Positions 59,911-64,000 of a stretch of 64,000 nucleotides of DNA are shown here, piece by piece. Both the position numbers and the translations under genes were made by a program. The notes beneath the pieces were generated by a model, which saw only the letters and a list, made by a program, of their open reading frames with translations, had not been told where the DNA came from and did no database searches. The DNA is from JAHEKO01 sp965212505 (GTDB lineage: Bacteria; Acidobacteriota; Thermoanaerobaculia; Multivoradales; JAHEKO01), in the NCBI GenBank assembly GCA_965212505.1, contig OZ243123.1, forward strand, positions 2,294,001 through 2,358,000, in the 5' to 3' direction. Each line of letters opens with the position of its first letter. Within the stretch, counting starts at the first letter, position 1.

Positions 59911-61545
59911 ATGGCGAAATCGCTGTACCTGATCAACCCGCGCTCGGACGGTCCGAGCTACTTCGGCGCTGAAGTCTTCGAGCACATGGACTTCCGCCCT
60001 GCCCAGGGCATCGCCGATCTGGCGTGCGTAACCGTCGCCGCCATGGCGCCCGACGACTGGGACGTGACGGTCTGCGACGAGTTCGTCTCCGCAGCGGATC
60101 TCGACGCCGACGTCGACTTCGTCGGCCTCACCGGCAAGTTCAACCAGGGCAGGCGCATGATCGAGATCGCCAACGCCTTCCGGGCACGCGGTGTCGTCGT
60201 GCTCATCGGCGGCCCGTTCGCCTCGCTCTCCCCCGAGGTTGTGCGCGATCACTGCGACATCCTGATTCAGGGCGAGATGGAAGAGATCATGGACACCTTC
60301 TTCCAGGAGCTCGAGGACGGCACCTACAAAGATCACTACGAGACGGGAAAGCCCGACCTGTCGAACTCACCGGTCCCGCGCTGGGATCTCTACCCCAACG
60401 ACCGCAGCCTCGGCGGCTGTGTACAGACCTCGCGAGGCTGCCCGTTCACCTGCGAGTTCTGTGACGTCATTCAGTACGTCGGACGCAAGCAACGTCACAA
60501 AGACACGAGTCAGATCATCGCCGAGCTGGACGTCCTCTACTCCCACGGCTACCGCCAGACCTTCCTGGCCGACGACAACTTCACGGTCTACCGCAAGCGC
60601 GCCAAGGAGGTTCTGGTCGCGCTGCGGGACTGGAACGCGAAGCAGGCTGACGGGCCAATGGCGCTCGACACTCAGGTCTCGATCGACGCCGCCCGGGACC
60701 CGGAGATCATGCAGCTGTGCGCCGAAGCGGGTCTCGTCTCCGTCTTCATCGGTATCGAGACACCCAACGTCGAGAGCCTCGCCGAAACCAAGAAACGCCA
60801 GAACGTCGGCGTCGATCTGATCCAGGAGATCAACGTCTTCCTCGAGCACGGAATCGCGGTCATGGGCGGCATGATCGTCGGCTTCGACAATGACGGCCCG
60901 GACATCTTCGAGGTGCAGCGAGACTTCGCGATGGGGAGCTCGGTGCCGATCTGGAGCCTCGGCGCTCTCGAGGCACCGGCCCAGACTCCGCTGTTCGCCC
61001 GCCTCCAGGCGGAAGGTCGGCTCAATGCCGACCCGGTCGCCGCGGGCGGCGCGCTCGCGGCCGGTGTCGACGGCGACACCCCGTGGCATTCGAACATCGT
61101 CCCAGCCCAGATGACCCGCGAGGAGCTGGTCGATGGGCTCCACTGGCTCTGCAACACCCTCTACACGCCAGAGAACTTTGGCCAGCGAATGCTCCAAATG
61201 ATCGACGCGCTCGGACCGCAACGTGGGCCGTTCGCCACCGACACTCGAGTTGCCAACGTGAATCGTCGCGAACTCGACTCGGAGGTTCTCAACCTCATGA
61301 GGAAGTTCGTGCGCCAGGGACCCGCAGAGCGGAAGATGTACCTCAAGATCGCGGACGCCATGGCTCAGAAGCCGGGCTCCGAGGCCGCCTTCGCCAAGAT
61401 GCTGTTCCGCTATGCCCAGGTCAGGTGCCTCTACGACATCGGCGCCTTCTGGGAACCGCACGTCGCCGACAGCTCACCGCTCACGATGAGCGGCGTCAGC
61501 GAAGCGAGCGCGCCTCCGAGCGGCCTGGTCACGATCGGCACCTGA
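59911..61545 (+). CDS. B12-binding domain radical SAM protein (DUF4070-like C-terminus)
   Basis: A 544-aa class B radical SAM enzyme. Residues about 1-150 form a cobalamin-binding-like domain (VDFVGLTGKFNQGRRM, VLIGGPFASLSPE) without the DxHxxG motif. The 4Fe-4S cysteines are Cys177, Cys181 and Cys184 in SRGCPFTCEFCD. GIETPNVESLAETKK and GGMIVGFDNDGPDIF follow in the barrel, then a DUF4070-type tail. Relatives methylate or rearrange lipids such as hopanoids. The gene lies just after a lipid operon and just before a corrinoid methyltransferase. The reaction is not predictable. Confidence 0.85.
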   Translation: MAKSLYLINPRSDGPSYFGAEVFEHMDFRPAQGIADLACVTVAAMAPDDWDVTVCDEFVSAADLDADVDFVGLTGKFNQGRRMIEIANAFRARGVVVLIGGPFASLSPEVVRDHCDILIQGEMEEIMDTFFQELEDGTYKDHYETGKPDLSNSPVPRWDLYPNDRSLGGCVQTSRGCPFTCEFCDVIQYVGRKQRHKDTSQIIAELDVLYSHGYRQTFLADDNFTVYRKRAKEVLVALRDWNAKQADGPMALDTQVSIDAARDPEIMQLCAEAGLVSVFIGIETPNVESLAETKKRQNVGVDLIQEINVFLEHGIAVMGGMIVGFDNDGPDIFEVQRDFAMGSSVPIWSLGALEAPAQTPLFARLQAEGRLNADPVAAGGALAAGVDGDTPWHSNIVPAQMTREELVDGLHWLCNTLYTPENFGQRMLQMIDALGPQRGPFATDTRVANVNRRELDSEVLNLMRKFVRQGPAERKMYLKIADAMAQKPGSEAAFAKMLFRYAQVRCLYDIGAFWEPHVADSSPLTMSGVSEASAPPSGLVTIGT

Positions 61546-61607
61546 CGATCCACACGTGCGCCACACCGGGACCTCGAGGCCCAAGGAGTCGAACGGCTCC
61601 GCTCTAG

Positions 61608-61613
61608 TAGGAT
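61608..61613 (+). promoter_or_regulatory. Putative -10 hexamer TAGGAT for the mttB-like operon
   Basis: TAGGAT ends 10 nt before ATG 61624, with no SD. Confidence 0.4.
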
Positions 61614-61623
61614 TCGCGCGGTC

Positions 61624-63084
61624 ATGAGGCCGCGACTCCAGCTGCTCGAACAGAGCCTGATCGAGCGAATCCTCGACGAGACGTTCGAGGTTCTCGGCTC
61701 GACCGGAATTCTGATCGACTCCGACGAGGGCTTCTCGCGCGTCTGCGAGCTCGGCCTCCCGGGCGACGCGGCGACGCAGCGAGTTCGTTTTCCCAGAGAT
61801 GTCGTCGAGCGCGCCATCGAGAGCGCTCCGTCGTCACTGACCCTCCACGACCGCACCGGTAACCCGTTCACCGAGCTGGCTGGGAACAGAGTGCACTTCG
61901 TGCCGGCCTCGTCGGCGCTGCGCATTCTCGATCGCCATACCGCCGAAGTCCGCGACGCAACCAGCGCCGACTTCGTCGAGTACGTACACATCGCCGACGG
62001 GCTCGAGAACATTGCCTACCTGTCGACGGCGTTCGTCCCGAAGGACGTACCAGAGGACATTGCAGACGGCTGGCGCCTCTACCTGGCACTCGCCAGCTCC
62101 GAGCGACCGGTCGTCTCGGGGGCGTTCACCGCCTACGGCGTCGAGCGGATGGCGCGCATGATGAGTCTCTTCCGCGACGGGCGGGAGGATCTCGCCGCAC
62201 GCCCGAATTCGATCTTCACCTGCTGCCCCAGTACGCCACTCCGCTGGTCCGAGGACGCGATTCAGAATCTGCTCGACTGCGCAGACTGGGGGATCCCGGT
62301 TGAGGTGGTGCCGGTCCTACTCCTCGGAATGATTTCGCCATCGACGACGGTGGGCGCGCTGGTCCTCCACTGCGCGGAGGTCCTCAGCGGCCTCACGGTG
62401 GCGCAGCTCGCTCGCCCTGGCACGCCCGTCCTGTTCGGCGGCGCCCCGGCGAGCTTCCACATGCAGCTGATGACCAACCCGATGACCGCGGTCGAGGCGT
62501 TGCAGATCTACTGCTCCTACGCCGAGATCGCCAAACATCTCGAGCTCCCCTGCCAGGCTTACATGGGGCTGAGCGACGCAAAGTTCAACGACCCGCAGGC
62601 GGGCGCTGAGAGCGCGGTGGGGATGACCCTCGCCGCCCTCGCCGGCTTCAACTCAGTCTCCGGGCCCGGAATGCTCGACTACGTGAACTGCTTCAGCGTC
62701 GAGAAGCTCGTCTTCGACGACGAGCTCGCCGCGCACGCCCACCGCTTCGCGCAGCCGGTCGAGATCAAAGACGACCTACCGACTCGAGCCCTCCTCGAGC
62801 AGCTGGTCGAAGAGAATCACCTGCTGACCGCCGAGCACACCCTCGAGCACTGGCCGCAGGAGCTCTACCTCCCGGGACCGATGGTCGACCGAACGAACTG
62901 GGACCAGTGGCAGATGCAGGGAGAGAAAGACTACCGAGCGCGCGCTGCCGAGGTGATCGAATACGTGCTCGAGGAGCGCGACCCCTCGCCGATCGACCCG
63001 CACCTCGATACGGAGATTCGCGAGCTCTTCTCCAGCACCTGCAGCGACCCCGACGTCACCCTGCCCGAGTTGCGCACCCCCTGA
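61624..63084 (+). CDS. MttB-family corrinoid-dependent methyltransferase without pyrrolysine
   Basis: A 486-aa TIM-barrel protein. It shares with MttB/MtgB the segments VRFPRDVVERAIESAP, RILDRHTAEVRDATSADF, PNSIFTCCPSTPLRWSEDAI and PCQAYMGLSDAKFNDPQAGAESA. No in-frame TAG occurs, so it is a non-Pyl member like glycine betaine, carnitine or proline betaine methyltransferases. It would pass a methyl group from a quaternary amine to the cobalamin of the next gene product. The substrate is unknown. Confidence 0.87.
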   Translation: MRPRLQLLEQSLIERILDETFEVLGSTGILIDSDEGFSRVCELGLPGDAATQRVRFPRDVVERAIESAPSSLTLHDRTGNPFTELAGNRVHFVPASSALRILDRHTAEVRDATSADFVEYVHIADGLENIAYLSTAFVPKDVPEDIADGWRLYLALASSERPVVSGAFTAYGVERMARMMSLFRDGREDLAARPNSIFTCCPSTPLRWSEDAIQNLLDCADWGIPVEVVPVLLLGMISPSTTVGALVLHCAEVLSGLTVAQLARPGTPVLFGGAPASFHMQLMTNPMTAVEALQIYCSYAEIAKHLELPCQAYMGLSDAKFNDPQAGAESAVGMTLAALAGFNSVSGPGMLDYVNCFSVEKLVFDDELAAHAHRFAQPVEIKDDLPTRALLEQLVEENHLLTAEHTLEHWPQELYLPGPMVDRTNWDQWQMQGEKDYRARAAEVIEYVLEERDPSPIDPHLDTEIRELFSSTCSDPDVTLPELRTP

Positions 63085-63106
63085 GCCGTTTCGAAGGACA
63101 TCGCAA

Positions 63107-63772
63107 ATGGTCGACTACCCACTCATGAACCACCTGCTCTTCGAGGGCGACCGAGAGAGCGTGCCTCGCATGACCGAAGAAGCACTCGCCGAGGGACGAC
63201 CGGTACTCGAGGTGCTCGAGGACGGCCTGATCGCCGGCATGCGCGTCGTCGGCGAGGATTTCAAGCACAACCGCATCTTCGTTCCGGAGGTGCTGCTGGC
63301 GGCACGAGCGATGAAGGCGGGCATGGCGATCCTGCAGCCCCTCCTGTCAGCGACCGACGGCGACTCGTCGGCGGGCACGATTGTCATGGGGACGGTCAAA
63401 GGCGATCTGCACGACATCGGCAAGAATCTGGTCGGCATGATGGCCGAGGGCGCAGGCTTCAAGATTGTCGACCTCGGTACCAACACCAGCGCCGAGGAGT
63501 TCATCGCCGCGGTTCAGGAGCACGATGCCGCGCTGCTCGGCATGAGCGCCCTGCTGACGACGACCATGGTCTACATGAAGACGGTCGTCGACGAGATGCG
63601 GGCCGCCGGACTTGGAGCAGTGCCGATCTGTATCGGTGGAGCGCCGATCAGTCAGTCCTATGCTGACGAGATCGGAGCCGACGGATACGCCGCCGACGCC
63701 GGCAGTGCGGTGGAGCTCTTCAAGCGCCTGACCGCTGCACCGAACGAGAGCGTCTCGGCGAGCGGGGGCTGA
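63107..63772 (+). CDS. Methyltransferase corrinoid protein (MttC/MtgC-like)
   Basis: A 221-aa cobalamin carrier. The helical cap is residues about 1-85. The Rossmann B12 domain has the base-off motif DLHDIG (Asp100, His102, Gly105), in TVKGDLHDIGKNLVGMM, and the late ICIGGAPISQSYADEIGADGYAADA. His102 would be the lower Co ligand. GAAGGA lies 8 nt before the ATG. It carries the methyl group between the MttB-like enzyme and a second methyltransferase, which is not in this window. Confidence 0.93.
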   Translation: MVDYPLMNHLLFEGDRESVPRMTEEALAEGRPVLEVLEDGLIAGMRVVGEDFKHNRIFVPEVLLAARAMKAGMAILQPLLSATDGDSSAGTIVMGTVKGDLHDIGKNLVGMMAEGAGFKIVDLGTNTSAEEFIAAVQEHDAALLGMSALLTTTMVYMKTVVDEMRAAGLGAVPICIGGAPISQSYADEIGADGYAADAGSAVELFKRLTAAPNESVSASGG

Positions 63773-63781
63773 GCCGGGCGC

Positions 63782-64000
63782 GTGGACGGCCGCCTACGCA
63801 TCCACGAGCACGAGCTCAGTGTGCCGCTGGGCACGTCTCTATTCGACGCCGCCGAGTCGGCCGGCGTGCGAGTGCCGACCAGCTGCCGCAAGCAGGGCAA
63901 GTGCCGCGAGTGCCTGATGGAAATCGAGGCGGGTCGAGAGCTCCTCTCGCCGCGTGCACCCGAAGAGGCACACCTGGCGGAGAGCTTTCGGCTCTCCTGC
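63782..64000 (+). CDS. Corrinoid activation protein (RACo/RamA-like), N-terminal 2Fe-2S part only
   Basis: Cut by the window end; 73 residues are seen. GTG 63782 follows the corrinoid gene by 9 nt. The start (DGRLRIHEHELSVPLGTSLFDAAESAGVRVPTSC) is a plant-type ferredoxin fold. Cys35, Cys41 and Cys44 (C-x5-C-x2-C) and Cys73 (the last residue) give the 2Fe-2S set. In RACo an ASKHA ATPase domain follows and drives re-reduction of Co(II) to Co(I). That domain would lie beyond 64000. Confidence 0.82.
   Translation, partial: MDGRLRIHEHELSVPLGTSLFDAAESAGVRVPTSCRKQGKCRECLMEIEAGRELLSPRAPEEAHLAESFRLSC

Noticed and set aside
61624..63084. Pyrrolysine (UAG) in the MttB-like gene
   Set aside because: No in-frame TAG occurs before the stop, and the region reads LSDAKFNDPQAG as in non-Pyl members.

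Overview
The window is high-GC, densely packed bacterial DNA that most resembles an Acidobacteriota genome (Thermoanaerobaculia/Vicinamibacteria-like). That placement is inferred from gene content: a VWFA protein of the acidobacterial type, a GWxTD-like domain, a TPR/CRTAC1 pair, S9 and M24 exopeptidases, and Gram-negative envelope parts (OmpH/Skp, lipoproteins, FtsX-type ABC systems, an AMIN protein). No rRNA, tRNA, CRISPR array, insertion sequence or phage was seen, so this reads as ordinary chromosome.

Layout. 1-1569: 3' part of a GH20-like glycosidase. 1586-5851: four-gene MacAB/DevBCA-like exporter operon. 5990-14086: AddB-like nuclease, AddA-like helicase-nuclease and a D-threonine aldolase/D-serine dehydratase-like enzyme. 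14090-18018: two overlapping VWA-domain genes. 18126-20532: divergent sulfatase-fold and flippase-like membrane protein genes. 20556-23842: selD with an in-frame UGA, a saccharopine dehydrogenase-like reductase and an RlmL-type rRNA methyltransferase. 23855-29299: CstA transporter, Xaa-Pro peptidase, SDR, purE, DUF2784 and a zinc-ribbon protein. 29487-33858: AttEFGH-like ABC/FtsX/lipocalin operon. 33855-40557: cyclase lipoprotein, S9 peptidase, ThDP enzyme, thioesterase and PruA. 40671-43675: DUF423, a small unknown protein, bacilliredoxin, a PilZ-AMIN protein and an AhpD-like protein with an in-frame UGA. 43906-49887: UppS, wHTH regulator, membrane protein, adenine deaminase, FabH and TPR protein. 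49884-57073: CRTAC1, OmpH, a secreted unknown, thymidine phosphorylase, Ser/Thr dehydratase, ornithine cyclodeaminase and PrsW. 57182-61545: FAAL-type ligase, ACP, DUF374 acyltransferase and a B12-binding radical SAM enzyme. 61624-64000: MttB-like methyltransferase, corrinoid protein and the start of a corrinoid-activation protein.

The main result is selenocysteine use. Two unrelated genes, selD (UGA at 20610-20612) and an AhpD-family gene (UGA at 43427-43429, minus strand), are each interrupted only by a TGA exactly where the family has its redox cysteine, and each has a perfect 6-bp hairpin shortly downstream. A standard caller would truncate selD and split the AhpD gene.

A second pattern is promoter architecture. 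At least a dozen genes have a TAnnnT hexamer ending about 6-13 nt before the start codon with no Shine-Dalgarno, which suggests widespread leaderless transcription. Genes inside operons instead have clear SD motifs or overlapping ATGA/GTGA/TGATG junctions. The right end (lipid ligase/ACP/acyltransferase, cobalamin radical SAM, corrinoid methyl transfer) is the other metabolically unusual region.
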